From positions 19,716,871 to 19,780,870 of the forward strand of contig JASEVX010000012.1 of NCBI GenBank assembly GCA_031761405.1: DNA of 64,000 nucleotides. Reading direction: 5' to 3'. The translations under genes and the position numbers were made by a program. Positions within the stretch are counted from its first letter, which is position 1, and the number at the start of each line of letters is the position of its first letter. Origin of the DNA: Serripes groenlandicus. Taxonomy: Eukaryota; Mollusca; Bivalvia; Cardiida; Cardiidae. Below the pieces are notes generated by a model. That model saw nothing but the letters and a program-made list of their open reading frames with translations. It did no database searches and was not told where the DNA came from. Below, one piece after another: positions 63,861 to 64,000 of the stretch.

Positions 63861-64000
63861 ACATTTTTTCTTGTTAAGGCTTTACTCGGTGCATAGCTTA
63901 ATTCGAAGATATTTGTAATACACATGTATACATTCTTTCGTGTTAGGCTTTACGCGTTGCATAGCTTAATTCGAAGATATTTTTTAAACATATCTATATA
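63861..64000. repeat. 68-bp tandem repeat running off the window
   Basis: GGCTTTACTCGGTGCATAGC and GGCTTTACGCGTTGCATAGC, each followed by TTAATTCGAAGATATTT, lie 68 bp apart. The last unit is cut by the window edge, so a longer array may follow. Confidence 0.85.

Overview
This is eukaryotic DNA, almost certainly from an animal and most likely a bivalve mollusc. It is A+T-rich and nearly free of protein genes. It is saturated with short tRNA-derived SINEs whose tails read CGCCGTGATATAACTGAA, a tail I associate with bivalve genomes (from memory, not searched). The rest is small inverted-repeat DNA elements (MITEs), tandem repeats and two non-LTR retrotransposon remnants. There are no bacterial operons, no CRISPR array and no rRNA genes. 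Most apparent open frames are chance frames or run through repeats.

Repeat names used here are local labels. SINE-A, -B, -C and -D are tRNA-headed SINEs. PB-M is a ~230 bp MITE, TTAA-CCCTTTCCCTCATA...TATGAGGGAAAGGG-TTAA (piggyBac-like ends and target site). TT-M is a ~215 bp MITE, TTAA-CTCTTTCAGCGCC...-TTAA. CG-M is a 205-250 bp foldback, CGAGGGCTTGGCGTGAAAC... with 4-bp target duplications. GS-M is a ~260 bp element with long GAGCCGTCCCGCGAG ends. Mar-M is a ~170 bp element at TA sites with CAGTCRAACCTG ends. hAT-M is a 482 bp element with CAGGGACG ends.

Layout: 1-9 kb holds SINEs, long tandem repeats and a striking hairpin cluster (7.73-7.82 kb). 9.4-24.3 kb is a mosaic of PB-M, GS-M, CG-M and SINEs with several local duplications, including a SINE whose 70-bp core is repeated six times (21.3-21.7 kb). 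25-37 kb continues the mosaic and includes a degenerate array (34.1-36.5 kb) holding a hAT-like element. 37.2-40.6 kb holds a 120-bp tandem array followed by a 5'-truncated LINE with an uninterrupted 796-residue reverse transcriptase frame. 46.6-47.9 kb holds the only convincing host gene: two exons with matching splice phase encoding at least 143 residues of a single-pass membrane protein with an acidic tail. 50.7-52.0 kb is a 46-bp satellite apparently grown from a SINE head. 53-64 kb has more MITEs, two inverted SINE composites, a palindromic tandem region, a second LINE fragment and a long CTA microsatellite.

The most interesting general pattern is that three MITE families with unrelated ends (CG-M, PB-M, TT-M) all have a long central hairpin closing on the same core, GCTC-NNAAC-GAGC, with paired compensatory changes in some PB-M copies. 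A second theme is that internal pieces of SINEs repeatedly become tandem arrays (70 bp, 46 bp, 143 bp).
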